Positions 8,449-17,022 of a DNA stretch of 40,389 nt are shown here, piece after piece. The notes under the pieces are model-generated. The model was not told the origin of the DNA, searched no databases, and worked only from the letters and a program-made list of their open reading frames with translations. The DNA comes from Burkholderia singularis (lineage in GTDB: Bacteria; Pseudomonadota; Gammaproteobacteria; Burkholderiales; Burkholderiaceae): positions 1 to 40,389 of the forward strand of contig NZ_FXAN01000074.1 in assembly GCF_900176645.1 (NCBI RefSeq), written 5' to 3'. The translations under genes were made by a program, and so were the position numbers. Each line of letters begins with the position of its first letter. Positions within the stretch are counted from its first letter, which is position 1.

Positions 8449-9366
8449 TCAGGCCATCCGTTTGAGTTTGGGGTCGAGCGCATCGCGCAGCCCGTCGCCG
8501 AGCAGATTGATCGCCAGCACCGAAATCAGGATCGACAGGCCGGGCATCGTGACGATCCACCACGCGTTGTCGATATAGTCGCGCGCGGACGCGAGCATCG
8601 CGCCCCATTCGGCCGTTGGCGGCTGAACGCCGAGGCCGAGAAAGCCGAGCGCGGCCGCGTCGAGAATCGCCGACGAGAAGCCGAGCGTCGCCTGCACGAT
8701 CAGCGGCGCCGTGCAGTTCGGCAGCACCTGCGAGAACATCAGCCGCAGCGTGCCCGCCCCCGCGACGCGCGACGCCGTCACATACTCCTTCTGCAGCTCG
8801 CCCAGCGCCGATGCGCGCGTGAGGCGCACGTATGCGGGCAGCGCGACGATCGCGATCGCAAACATCGTATTGGTAAGCCCCGGCCCGATGATCGCGACGA
8901 CCGCCACCGCGAGCAGCAGCGACGGCAGCGCGAGCAGCACGTCCATCACGCGCATCACGGGCGTATCGGCCCATTTCTGGAAAAACGCGGCGACGAGGCC
9001 AAGCACGATGCCCGGAATCAGCGCGAGCACGACCGACACGAAGCCGATCCAGAACGACATCCGCGCGCCGTACATCAGCCGCGACAGAATATCGCGGCCG
9101 GCTTCGTCGGTGCCGAGCACGAATTGCCAGTTGCCGCCCGCAAGCCATGCGGGCGGAATCTTCACGTAGTCGCGGTATTGCTCGATTGGGCTGTGCGGTG
9201 CGATCAGCGGCGCGAACAGCGCGACGACAATGAGCACGAGCACGATGACGCCCGCGCCGACCGCGCCGCGATTGCGCGAGAAGTTCGCCCAGAATTCGCG
9301 CAGCGCGAGCGCGCGAGCGCCGACTGCGGCCGCCTGCGGCGGCATCGCGTTTTGAATATCGCTCAT
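8449..9366 (-). CDS. dppC: Dipeptide ABC transporter permease DppC
   Basis: Inner-membrane permease of the dipeptide importer. The 305-residue product has an N-terminal cytoplasmic tail, a first membrane helix (GVIVLVLIVVALFAPLIAPHSP), a periplasmic loop containing LGTDEAGRDILSRLMYGAR, which is a hallmark of DppC/OppC, and the ATPase-contact EAA-like loop around SALGELQKEYVTASRVAGAG. The start at 9366 is preferred over an in-frame ATG at 9390 because GGGAGG lies 4-9 nt before it and the protein then begins as relatives do. It is separated from dppB by a 97-bp gap with a hairpin. Confidence 0.93.
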   Translation of the reverse strand: MSDIQNAMPPQAAAVGARALALREFWANFSRNRGAVGAGVIVLVLIVVALFAPLIAPHSPIEQYRDYVKIPPAWLAGGNWQFVLGTDEAGRDILSRLMYGARMSFWIGFVSVVLALIPGIVLGLVAAFFQKWADTPVMRVMDVLLALPSLLLAVAVVAIIGPGLTNTMFAIAIVALPAYVRLTRASALGELQKEYVTASRVAGAGTLRLMFSQVLPNCTAPLIVQATLGFSSAILDAAALGFLGLGVQPPTAEWGAMLASARDYIDNAWWIVTMPGLSILISVLAINLLGDGLRDALDPKLKRMA

Positions 9367-9409
9367 TACGCCTCCCGCGATGCCGCGCATGCGCGGCCGA
9401 GTGCCGCCG

Positions 9410-9428
9410 CCCCAGCCGGCGGCTGGGG
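9410..9428. repeat. Hairpin between dppB and dppC
   Basis: CCCCAGCC-GGC-GGCTGGGG forms an 8-bp perfect stem with a 3-nt loop in the 97-bp dppB-dppC gap. There is no T-tract. Its position, like those between dppA-dppB and dppC-dppD, suggests a post-transcriptional element. Confidence 0.6.
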
Positions 9429-9463
9429 CAACGAACGGATACGAGTAGGAAAATGCATGTCGA

Positions 9464-10474
9464 TTACCTCGTATGGCGAATGCGCGGATTGAGCACGCCG
9501 TACAGCAAATCGACAGCCAGGTTCACGACGATCACGAGCGTCGCGATCATCAAAATCCCGCCTTGCACGACCGGGTAATCGCGCCGGCCGATCGCGTCGA
9601 TCAGCCATTTGCCGACGCCCGGCCACGAGAACAACGTCTCGGTCAGCACCGCGCCCGCGAGCAGCGTGCCGATCTGTAAGCCGATCACGGTGACGACCGG
9701 AATCAGCGCGTTGCGCAGCGCGTGCACGACGACGACGCGCGCGGGCGACAAGCCCTTCGCGCGCGCGGTGCGGATGTAATCCTCGCGCAGCACCTCGAGC
9801 ATCGACGAGCGGGTCATCCGCGCGATCACCGCGAGCGGAATCGTGCCGAGCACGATCGCGGGCAGGATCAGATGGCTCACCGCCGACGCGAACGCGCCTT
9901 CCTCGCCGGAAATCAGCGTGTCGATCAGCATGAAGCCTGTCGTATGAGGAATCTCGTACTCGACTGCGATGCGCCCCGACACGGGCGTCCAGCCGAGATA
10001 CGCGGAAAACACCATGATGAGGATCAAGCCCCACCAGAAGATCGGCATCGAATAGCCGGCAAGCGCGGTGCCCATCACGCCGTGATCGACGAGCGTGCCG
10101 CGCCTGAGCGCCGCGAACACGCCGGCGGGCAGCCCGACGACGAGCGCGAAGACAAGTGCGCAGATCGACAGCTCGACGGTGGCGGGAAAGCGCGCCAGAA
10201 ATTCGCTCATCACGCTGGTGTTGGTGATGATCGACGTGCCGAGATCGCCCTTGAGCGCACGGCCGACGTAATGCAGGTACTGGATGGGCAGCGGCTCGTC
10301 GAGCCCGAGGCGATGCATTGCCTGCGCGTGCATCGCGGGATCGACGCCGCGCTCGCCCATCATCACTTCGATGGGGTCGCCCGGTATCAGGTGAATCAGC
10401 GCGAACGCGAGCACCGTAATGCCGACGAAAGTCGGAATCACCATGCCCACGCGGCGCAGAACGAATCGGAACAT
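9464..10474 (-). CDS. dppB: Dipeptide ABC transporter permease DppB
   Basis: The first permease of the dipeptide importer, partner of DppC. The 336-residue product begins MFRFVLRRVGMVIPTFVGI, the typical DppB first helix, followed by IHLIPGDPIEVMMGERG. Further helices include ICALVFALVVGLPAGVFAAL and FWWGLILIMVFSAYLGW. The EAA loop reads VLREDYIRTARAKGLS and the C-terminal helices include WPGVGKWLIDAIGRRDYPVVQG. Length and motif order are those of the DppB/OppB family. It follows dppA after a 112-bp gap with a long hairpin. Confidence 0.94.
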   Translation of the reverse strand: MFRFVLRRVGMVIPTFVGITVLAFALIHLIPGDPIEVMMGERGVDPAMHAQAMHRLGLDEPLPIQYLHYVGRALKGDLGTSIITNTSVMSEFLARFPATVELSICALVFALVVGLPAGVFAALRRGTLVDHGVMGTALAGYSMPIFWWGLILIMVFSAYLGWTPVSGRIAVEYEIPHTTGFMLIDTLISGEEGAFASAVSHLILPAIVLGTIPLAVIARMTRSSMLEVLREDYIRTARAKGLSPARVVVVHALRNALIPVVTVIGLQIGTLLAGAVLTETLFSWPGVGKWLIDAIGRRDYPVVQGGILMIATLVIVVNLAVDLLYGVLNPRIRHTR

Positions 10475-10508
10475 GACGCTTCTCGATATTTTCTTGTGGG
10501 AAATGTGC

Positions 10509-10547
10509 GACCGGCGACGAGAGGCTCATGGCCCCTCGTCGCCGGTC
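10509..10547. repeat. 13-bp-stem hairpin between dppA and dppB
   Basis: GACCGGCGACGAG at 10509-10521 and CTCGTCGCCGGTC at 10535-10547 are perfect inverted copies with a 13-nt loop. It lies in the gap after the binding-protein gene. Such stem-loops are known to stabilise the upstream mRNA or partly terminate, giving more binding protein than permease. No run of T follows on the minus strand, so stabilisation or partial attenuation is the better guess. Confidence 0.7.
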
Positions 10548-10586
10548 ATTATCGTGCATCGGCCTGCCGCCGGCGCGTTTTAGCCG

Positions 10587-12215
10587 TTATTTCACGCTCA
10601 CGCCGTCAAAGCGCGCATAGCCGAGCGGATCGATGCGCATATCGACGACGTTCTTGCGCACCGGCTGATAGACGGTCGAGTTCGCGATCGACGTAAAAGG
10701 CACCTGCTGCGCGAAGATCTGCTGCGCCTGCGTGTAGATCTTCGTTCGAGCGTCTTGTCCCGACGTCACGCGGCCCTTTTGCACCAGCTCGTCGAACGGC
10801 TTGTAGCACCAGCGCGAGAAGTTGTTGCCCTTGATCGCGTCGCAGCCGAGCAGCGTGCCGAGCCAGTTGTCCGGATCGCCGTTGTCGCCCGTCCAGCCGA
10901 TCAGCATCGTGTCCTGCTCGCCCGCGTGCGCGCGCTTGATGTATTCGCCCCATTCGTAGGTGACGATCTTCGCCTGCACGCCGATCTTCGCCCAGTCGGC
11001 CTGGATCATCTCGCCCATCAGCTTGCCGTTCGGGTTGTACGGGCGCTGCACGGGCATTGCCCACAGCGTGATCGAAAAACCGTTCGGGAAGCCCGCCTTC
11101 GCGAGCAGCGCCTTCGCCTTCGCCGGATCGTAGGCGGCGGTCTTCAAATTCTTGTCATACGACCACTGCGTGGGCGGCATCGGCGCCGATGCGGCCTGAC
11201 CCGCGCCTTGATAGACCGACTCGAGAATCGCCTTCTTGTTGATCGCCATGTCGAGCGCCTCGCGCACTTCGAGCTTGTCGAGCGGCTTGTGCTCGACGTT
11301 GTAGGCGAGATAGCCGAGATTGAAGCCCGCCTGCGACGGCATGTCGATGTTCGGATCGCTCTTGAGCGTGGCGATGTCGGCCGGGCGCGGATAGCTCATC
11401 ACCTGGCATTCGTTGCGCTTGAGCTTCTGCACGCGCACGCCGGGGTCCGGCGTAATCGAGAAGATCAGCTTCGAGATCTTCACCGTGCCCTTCTTCCAAT
11501 AGTCAGGATTGCCATCGAAACGGATCGTCGCGTCCTTCGTGTAGCTGCGGAAGATGAACGGGCCCGTGCCGACCGGCTTCTGATTGATGTCGGCGGCCTT
11601 GCCGGCCTTGAGCAACTGGTCCGCATATTCAGCCGACAAAATCGACGCGAACTCCATCGCCATGTTCTGGATGAACGGCGCGTTCGGCTCCTTCAGCGTG
11701 AAGCGCACCGTGTACGGATCGACCTTGTCGATCTTCGCGATCAGCTTGTCGAGCCCCATGTCGGTGAAGTACGGGAACGACACCGGATACGCCTTCGCGA
11801 ACGGCTGGCTCGAATCGAGCATGCGCTCGAACGTGAACACCACGTCGTCCGCATTGAATTCGCGCGTCGGCTTGAAGAACTCGGTCGTGTGGAACTTCAC
11901 GCCGTGGCGCAGATGGAACGTATAAACCTTGCCGTCGGCGGAGATATCCCATTTCTCGGCGAGGCCGGGCTCGACCTTGGTGCCGCCGCGCTCGAACTCG
12001 ACGAGGCGGTTGTAGATCGGGAACGTCGCCGCGGTGAAATCGACGCCGGTGGTGAATTGCGCGGAATCGAAGCCCGCCGGGCTGCCTTCTGAGCAGTAGA
12101 CGAGCGTTTTGTTCGGGATCTGCGCGAATGCAGAGCCCGCGATGCCGAGCGATGCCGCTGCGACGCCCGCCGTGGCGGTAACACGCAGGGCGCGCAGCAG
12201 TCGTTTATGTTCCAT
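10587..12215 (-). CDS. dppA: Dipeptide ABC transporter periplasmic binding protein DppA
   Basis: The periplasmic receptor that delivers dipeptides to DppBCDF. The 542-residue product (SBP_bac_5 family) has a Sec signal peptide with an Arg/Lys start, an Ala/Gly-rich core and a likely cleavage after GSAFA near residue 31. The mature part starts with KTLVYCSEGSPAGFDSAQF, as in DppA, followed by PIYNRLVEF and GLAEKWDISADG. Near the C-terminus, LIGWTGDNGDPDNWL is typical of the ligand-binding lid. An excellent ribosome site (GGAGG, 5 nt before ATG) fits a highly made protein. It is the first gene of the operon. Confidence 0.95.
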   Translation of the reverse strand: MEHKRLLRALRVTATAGVAAASLGIAGSAFAQIPNKTLVYCSEGSPAGFDSAQFTTGVDFTAATFPIYNRLVEFERGGTKVEPGLAEKWDISADGKVYTFHLRHGVKFHTTEFFKPTREFNADDVVFTFERMLDSSQPFAKAYPVSFPYFTDMGLDKLIAKIDKVDPYTVRFTLKEPNAPFIQNMAMEFASILSAEYADQLLKAGKAADINQKPVGTGPFIFRSYTKDATIRFDGNPDYWKKGTVKISKLIFSITPDPGVRVQKLKRNECQVMSYPRPADIATLKSDPNIDMPSQAGFNLGYLAYNVEHKPLDKLEVREALDMAINKKAILESVYQGAGQAASAPMPPTQWSYDKNLKTAAYDPAKAKALLAKAGFPNGFSITLWAMPVQRPYNPNGKLMGEMIQADWAKIGVQAKIVTYEWGEYIKRAHAGEQDTMLIGWTGDNGDPDNWLGTLLGCDAIKGNNFSRWCYKPFDELVQKGRVTSGQDARTKIYTQAQQIFAQQVPFTSIANSTVYQPVRKNVVDMRIDPLGYARFDGVSVK

Positions 12216-12263
12216 TATTTCCTCCAGTCTCCAGTTCGGGGCCGGCTGGGCCGGCGTAGCCGG

Positions 12264-12293
12264 ATATTACTTGAGCTTTCGTAACGGCAACAA
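12264..12293 (-). promoter_or_regulatory. Possible sigma-70 promoter for dppA
   Basis: On the minus strand, TTGTTG (12293-12288) and TAATAT (12269-12264) are 18 bp apart and about 50 bp before the dppA start. The -10 matches 4 of 6 and the -35 only 3 of 6 consensus bases, so this is a weak candidate chosen mainly for position in an AT-richer patch. Confidence 0.3.
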
Positions 12294-12338
12294 GCTGGAG
12301 AAAAATACCGGTGCGGCGGCAAAACGCCCTCGCCGCAT

Positions 12339-12356
12339 CGCCCGGCGCGCCGGGCG
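12339..12356. terminator. 18-bp palindrome after the MFS gene, possible terminator stem
   Basis: CGCCCGGCG followed by CGCCGGGCG is a perfect 18-bp palindrome 20 bp downstream of the MFS stop on the minus strand and upstream of dppA. It would form a very stable stem but has no T-tract, so intrinsic termination is uncertain. Confidence 0.35.
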
Positions 12357-12375
12357 GCGCCCCGGTGCATGCGCG

Positions 12376-13671
12376 CTACCTGCCCTGATCGGCGCGTTTG
12401 GCGGGCACGCACGCGATTGCGACGAACGATAACGCAAGCCCCGTCATCACATAATAAGTGGGTGCAAGCGGCGTACCCGTCGCCTTGATGAGCCAGGTGA
12501 CGATGAACTGCCCGAAGCCGCCGAACAGCATCACGGCGACGTTATACGCGATCGACAACCCGGTCGAGCGGGCATTGGTCGGAAACAACTCGGCGATCAT
12601 CGCGCCGAACGGCCCGTAATAGCCCGCCAGCGTAATGGACAGAATCGCCTGAACGAGTACGAGCCGCGCGATGCTCGGCTGCGCGTCGAGCCAGACGAAA
12701 AGCGGATAGATCAGCACGAGCGTAAGCCCGAGCGCCCACAGCGACAAGCCCTTGCGCCCGATCCGATCGGACCACGCGCCCGCGAGCGGCGAGAGCACCG
12801 TCAACAGCAGGTTGCCGGCGATCACCGCATAGAAAGACTGCGCGTATGGCAGCTTCAGTTGCTTCACCGCAAACGTCGGCAGATAGCTGATCAGCACGTA
12901 GATCGTCACCGTGAGCGCGATCACCGAGCCAAGCCCGCACGCGAGCGCGCGCCCGTGGCGCACGAACACTTCGCGCAGCGTCACGCGCGGCGCGCGATCG
13001 CGCGCGTGCACGAACGCCTCCGAATCGACCAGATGCCGGCGCAGATAAAACCCGATCGGCCCGATCAGCAGCCCGAGCAGAAACGGCACGCGCCAGCCCC
13101 ATGCGTGCAGCGCATCGGCCGACAGCCCGCGCGTCACCGCCGCGCCGGCGAGCGCGCCGACGAGCAGCGCCGCAGCCTGGCTCGACATTTGCCAGCCGCC
13201 GTAGAAGCCGCGCTGCGACAGCGGCGCCGCCTCGATCAGCAACGCGGTCGCGCTGCCGAATTCGCCTCCGGCGGAAAATCCTTGCAACAGACGCCCAAGC
13301 ACGATCAGCAACGGCCCGCCGACGCCGATCGCTGCATAAGTCGGCGCGAACGCGAGCAGGAAGATACCCGCCGTCATCAGCAGGATCACGAGCGACAGCG
13401 CCGCCTTGCGCCCCGCGCGATCCGCGTAGAGCCCGAGCACAATGCCGCCGATCGGCCGCATGAAGAACGCGACGCCGAACGTCGCGGTCGTGAGCAGCAA
13501 CGCCGAATATTCGTTCGACGTCGGAAAGAACAGCTCGGCGATCACGACCGCCATGAAGCTGAACACGGTGAAGTCGTACCATTCGAGCGCGTTGCCGATC
13601 ACGGCCGCCGCCACCGCACGCCGACTCAACGCGCGCCCTGCCGATTTCGTCGAAGCCGCAACCGTTGCCAT
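12376..13671 (-). CDS. MFS transporter, metabolite:H+ symporter (MHS) type
   Basis: A 431-residue, twelve-helix major facilitator of the MHS type (relatives: KgtP, ShiA, citrate and proline/betaine carriers). The first helix has the signature GNALEWYDFTVFSF at about residue 26. Loop 2-3 has RPIGGIVLGLYADRAGRKAAL, and LQGFSAGGEFGSA lies in helix 4, both diagnostic. The substrate cannot be told from sequence; organic acids are most usual. The ATG at 13671 is chosen because MHS homology begins shortly after and GAGGGGCGGA precedes it; upstream in-frame sequence is Arg-rich and not protein-like. It is transcribed in the same direction as dpp, but 160 bp and a palindrome lie between. Confidence 0.88.
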   Translation of the reverse strand: MATVAASTKSAGRALSRRAVAAAVIGNALEWYDFTVFSFMAVVIAELFFPTSNEYSALLLTTATFGVAFFMRPIGGIVLGLYADRAGRKAALSLVILLMTAGIFLLAFAPTYAAIGVGGPLLIVLGRLLQGFSAGGEFGSATALLIEAAPLSQRGFYGGWQMSSQAAALLVGALAGAAVTRGLSADALHAWGWRVPFLLGLLIGPIGFYLRRHLVDSEAFVHARDRAPRVTLREVFVRHGRALACGLGSVIALTVTIYVLISYLPTFAVKQLKLPYAQSFYAVIAGNLLLTVLSPLAGAWSDRIGRKGLSLWALGLTLVLIYPLFVWLDAQPSIARLVLVQAILSITLAGYYGPFGAMIAELFPTNARSTGLSIAYNVAVMLFGGFGQFIVTWLIKATGTPLAPTYYVMTGLALSFVAIACVPAKRADQGR

Positions 13672-13768
13672 TCCGCCCCTCGTTGTCGTCGTGCGCCGGA
13701 CCAACGCGCGCCTGCGATGCATGCCGCCGTCAGCGAGTGTAGAAAGCGGCGGAACCGATTTCAAGCGA

Positions 13769-13805
13769 TAAAAAAACGCCCGGTGTCGACGGACAACGGG
13801 CGTTT
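13769..13805 (-). terminator. Rho-independent terminator of the HiPIP gene
   Basis: Read on the minus strand, AAACGCCCG (13805-13797), a 14-nt loop and CGGGCGTTT (13782-13774) run into a stretch of T (13776-13770). A 9-bp stem with a U-tract, about 55 bp after the HiPIP stop, is a typical intrinsic terminator. Confidence 0.85.
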
Positions 13806-13858
13806 GCACGGCCGAAAGGCGCCGCCGCGGGGTTGCCGCGCGCCGCGACGCGCGATCG

Positions 13859-14173
13859 TCAAGCCATCTTGGTGAACGCGCTGCACCAGCCCTTCGCCGA
13901 GACCTGCTTGCCGGGGAACGCGCCGCACGGCCCTGACGCCGAGCCTTTCTTGCCCTGATACAGCATGCAGCCCGAGCATGTCTCGCCGGCCGCGTATTTC
14001 GGGTACTTCGCCTTGTCGACCTTGGTCGCATCGGACTTGTAGCCGAGTGCGCCGGCGGTCGGATCGGTTTCGGCCAGCATCGGCAGATCGGCGGCGAACG
14101 CTTCGCGCGTCAACGCGAGTGCCGACAGCGCGCCGACACTCGTCATCAGGAAAACCCTGCGAGACGTCTTCAT
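13859..14173 (-). CDS. High-potential iron-sulfur protein (HiPIP)
   Basis: A small periplasmic electron carrier with one [4Fe-4S] cluster. The 104-residue precursor has a twin-arginine signal (SRRVFLMTSVGALSALAL) with likely cleavage after REAFA, so it is exported folded by Tat. The mature part carries the four cluster cysteines as C-x2-C-x13-C-x13-C, starting at ETCSGCMLYQG, with the Gly/Trp-rich C-terminal end (KGWCSAF) of HiPIPs. The ATG at 14173 has GGAG 9 nt upstream; a TTG at 14188 would place that site inside the gene. It is monocistronic, with its own terminator. No partner reductase or cytochrome is adjacent. Confidence 0.95.
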   Translation of the reverse strand: MKTSRRVFLMTSVGALSALALTREAFAADLPMLAETDPTAGALGYKSDATKVDKAKYPKYAAGETCSGCMLYQGKKGSASGPCGAFPGKQVSAKGWCSAFTKMA

Positions 14174-14190
14174 GGGAATTCGCTCCAACT

Positions 14191-14200
14191 ATATATATTG
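14191..14200 (-). promoter_or_regulatory. AT-rich element before the HiPIP gene
   Basis: An (AT)n run, on the minus strand CAATATATATAG, lies directly before the HiPIP ribosome site. It resembles a -10 element but is so close to the start codon (about 20 bp) that a transcript from it would have almost no leader. No good -35 was seen. It may instead keep the ribosome site unpaired. Confidence 0.25.
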
Positions 14201-14466
14201 TGGGGTTGTCGCTTCCGGAGGCTGCTCACGCCAATCGCGGGCTGCGCGCCCGCCGCCTCGACGTTTCAAAGCCGCGGCAACGCGCGCGGCGGCCCTCTAT
14301 GCGGCCAGACGCGCTCGCCTGCCCGCTCGTGTTTAGCGTGAACGGACCCTCGTCAGCACAAGTAAGCATACGCTTCATGCGCGTGGCTGTGGCGCGAGTG
14401 ATGCCGGAGATAAAGGATTCGCCAACAGCCGGCGCCCACGCGCCGCACCGGCCGCGCGCGCCGCGC

Positions 14467-15579
14467 TCAAGCGCGCGCGATCATCTCGCCGACGCGCTGC
14501 GCGATCGCGAGCGACGCCGTCAGCCCCGGCGATTCGATGCCGAACAGGTTCACGAGCCCGCGCACGCCATGCTGCGCAGCGCCCTGGATCACGAAATCGG
14601 CGGCCGGCTCGCCGGGCCCCGCCACCTTCGAGCGCACGCCCGCGTATGCCGGTTGCAGCGCGCCGTCGGGCAGGCCGGGCCAGTAAGTGCGGATTGCCGC
14701 GTAGAACGCGTCGGCGCGGCGCGGATCGACGTCGTAGCGCAACGTATCGATCCATTCGACGTCGGGCCCGAAACGCGCGTGCCCCGCCAGGTCGAGCGTC
14801 AGGTGCACGCCGAGCCCGGCCCGGTCCGGCACCGGGTAGACGAGATGATTGAACGGCGCGCGCCCCGACAGACTGAAATAATTGCCGCGCGCCAAATAAA
14901 GCGGCGGCACCCAGCGCGGATCGAGCCCGCCGATGCGCCGCGCGAGCCCTTGCGCGCCGAGCCCCGCGCTGTTGATCACACACGCGGCGTCGATCTCGGC
15001 GGGCGCGCTTGCGCCGACGCGCACCACGAAGCGCCCGCCCGCCGCGTCGACCGATTCGACCGGCGAGCGCAGCACGCATACGGCGCCGCCGCGCTCGGCA
15101 TCGCCCAGCAGCGCAAGCATCAGTTGATGGCTGTCGACAATGCCCGTGCCCGGCGAGAACAGCGCCTCGACGCATTCGAGCGCGGGCTCCAGCGCCTGCA
15201 CTTCGTCGCGCGACAGCGTCAGCAGATCGAGCACGCCGTTTTCCTCGGCGCGCGCGGCAATCGCCTTCAACTGCTTGGCCTGTCCCGCCGATGTCGCGAC
15301 GATCAGCTTTCCGCAACGCTTATGAGGAATGTTGTGGGTTTCGCAAAAATCGTACAGCAGATCGCGCCCATGCACGCACAGCGACGCCTTCAACGAACCG
15401 CGCGGATAGTAGATTCCCGCGTGTATGACTTCGCTGTTGCGCGCGCTCATTCCAGTGCCGATCGCATCGGCCGCCTCGACGATCAGCGTCTCGCGCCCGC
15501 GCGCGGCCAACTCGCGCGCGATCGCGAGACCCACCACCCCCGCGCCGATCACCACACAATCTATCCGCTCCATCGTCAT
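14467..15579 (-). CDS. lhgO: FAD-dependent oxidoreductase, L-2-hydroxyglutarate dehydrogenase (LhgO)-like
   Basis: A 370-residue DAO-family flavoprotein. The N-terminal dinucleotide fold is [18 protein letters not shown] (Gly 12, 14, 17), followed by an acidic strand end (LIVEAAD) and the segment [20 protein letters not shown], which is the hallmark of L-2-hydroxyglutarate oxidases/dehydrogenases. [12 protein letters not shown] and the C-terminal [26 protein letters not shown] complete the family pattern. The likely reaction is L-2-hydroxyglutarate to 2-oxoglutarate with electrons to quinone or another acceptor. Two adjacent in-frame ATGs exist (15579, 15573). It lies 120 bp downstream of the AAA+ ATPase gene on the same strand. 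Substrate is inferred from family. Confidence 0.85.
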   Translation of the reverse strand: MTMERIDCVVIGAGVVGLAIARELAARGRETLIVEAADAIGTGMSARNSEVIHAGIYYPRGSLKASLCVHGRDLLYDFCETHNIPHKRCGKLIVATSAGQAKQLKAIAARAEENGVLDLLTLSRDEVQALEPALECVEALFSPGTGIVDSHQLMLALLGDAERGGAVCVLRSPVESVDAAGGRFVVRVGASAPAEIDAACVINSAGLGAQGLARRIGGLDPRWVPPLYLARGNYFSLSGRAPFNHLVYPVPDRAGLGVHLTLDLAGHARFGPDVEWIDTLRYDVDPRRADAFYAAIRTYWPGLPDGALQPAYAGVRSKVAGPGEPAADFVIQGAAQHGVRGLVNLFGIESPGLTASLAIAQRVGEMIARA

Positions 15580-15699
15580 TCGCGTCGCTCACGCGCTTGA
15601 AAGCAGGATTTTCGATTGTACGTCGCGCCCGCGATGGATGCGCGACGCGCGACGCGCCATACCGGGCGCCAGCGCAAGCACGCCCGCCGGCGCGCCGCG

Positions 15700-16680
15700 C
15701 TAAAACCCGATCGGCCGGCGCCGCCCCGCGCTTTCGTCGACGTCGATGTCGCACGGCGCGATGGTGTCGCGCCCATCGAGCCGCGCCGCGCCGAACGCGT
15801 GCAGCAGCGTGCGGCGCATCGTGCGCGGCGGCATCGCGGCGAGCACGTCGAGCGCATCGTCGCCGAGCGTCTCGGGAAAACGCCGCCCCCACGCGTGCGC
15901 ATTACGGATCTCCATGTAAATGGTCTGCGCGATCCGGCGCGCGCCTGCCGGATCGGGCGGCTCGATCTCGTAGACGTTCATCCGGTTCAGCAGCGGCTCG
16001 GGAATCGCATGCGCATCGTTCGCGGTCGCGATCCAGATCACGTTGCCCGCGTCGATCGGCACCTCGGCGAACTCGTCGACGAACGCGCGCGCGGTGTCGT
16101 GCTCGAGCAGCGCGTAAAGCGCGCCGAGCGGATCGTATTGCGCGTCGCTGCCCGCCTTGTCGATTTCGTCGATCGCGATCACCGGGTTCGCATAGCAGCC
16201 GTTGACGAGCGCATCGAACACCTTGCCCGGTTTCGCGTTTTTCCACTGCGACGAAGCGCCCGACAAAACCCAGCCCGCCGTCAGCGAACTCATCGGCACG
16301 TAGTGGTAAGCGGTCCCGAGCATTTTCGCGAGCGCCTTCGCGAAATGCGTTTTGCCGATGCCCGGCGCGCCGAGCAGCAGAATCGGCATCAATTCGAGGC
16401 GGTCGTCGGTTTCCAAACAGAGCGCAACCTGCTTGCGCACGTCGTCGAGCGGTTCGGCGAAATTCGGCAGCGCCTCGGCAAGCGAATCGAACGCGGGCAT
16501 CCGCGTCGGCTTCACGCAAAAACGCAAATTCCCCGATTTCAGCATTTTCTCGTAGGTCGCGCGCAATGCGTCGCTCGCGCCTTCGTTCAAGTCGTTCAAC
16601 GCCGTCTCGACGCGCTCCATATCGTAGACCGTGCTGAACGACGCCACCGCCAGTTCCTGTTTCACCATCGCCGTCGTCAT
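15700..16680 (-). CDS. AAA+ ATPase, Lon-like ATPase module without protease domain
   Basis: A 326-residue cytoplasmic AAA+ protein. After an N-terminal region of about 95 residues come Walker A GAPGIGKT (104-111), Walker B VIAIDEID (167-174), a sensor-1 Asn in VIWIATAND (about 221) and the arginine-containing PEPLLNRMNVYEI. The sequence around the ATP site resembles Lon, but no peptidase domain with a Ser-Lys dyad follows; the protein ends after the small AAA lid. ATG 16680 is preferred because GAGGTGG lies just upstream; in-frame ATGs at 16707 and 16794 are alternatives. A weak promoter (TTGCGT / TACACT, 16-bp spacing) lies at 16732-16759. The biological target is unknown. Confidence 0.8.
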   Translation of the reverse strand: MTTAMVKQELAVASFSTVYDMERVETALNDLNEGASDALRATYEKMLKSGNLRFCVKPTRMPAFDSLAEALPNFAEPLDDVRKQVALCLETDDRLELMPILLLGAPGIGKTHFAKALAKMLGTAYHYVPMSSLTAGWVLSGASSQWKNAKPGKVFDALVNGCYANPVIAIDEIDKAGSDAQYDPLGALYALLEHDTARAFVDEFAEVPIDAGNVIWIATANDAHAIPEPLLNRMNVYEIEPPDPAGARRIAQTIYMEIRNAHAWGRRFPETLGDDALDVLAAMPPRTMRRTLLHAFGAARLDGRDTIAPCDIDVDESAGRRRPIGF

Positions 16681-17022
16681 TGCCCACCTCGTCTTGCTTA
16701 CCGCCATGCGGCCCTTAACCTTTACGACTTCAGTGTATCCAGCCGAAGAACACACGCAAGCGAGCAGCCGCTGCGGGGTGCTGCTAACATGCAAGCGCCG
16801 CGCGGCACGCGTATCATCGTCAGTTCACGCCGATATCGTGCCGCACATCCCGTCCCGTGCGTTCGCGGTGCGTCCATTCGTTGGTTTGCCGCGCACGCGC
16901 GCCTGGAACGCCGCGCGGGGCACTCAATCCCGTTAAAGCTGCCGATCGCGGCGGCGCGGAAAAAAGATGAACCGCGCCCGAACCCGCACGGTCTGAAGTT
17001 GGTTCATTCGTTTAGACGCAAG
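16681..17022. other. Divergent intergenic region between the AAA+ ATPase and the exported Ala/Ser-rich protein genes
   Basis: About 340 bases between divergently read genes. The left part holds the possible minus-strand promoter for the ATPase (TACACT, 16737-16732; TTGCGT, 16759-16754). No clear plus-strand promoter, RNA gene or protein-like frame was seen. Confidence 0.45.

Noticed and set aside
8110..9492. A 460-codon plus frame opposite dppC
   Set aside because: Composition is His/Arg/Asp-rich and it mirrors dppC codons; dppC has full family motifs.
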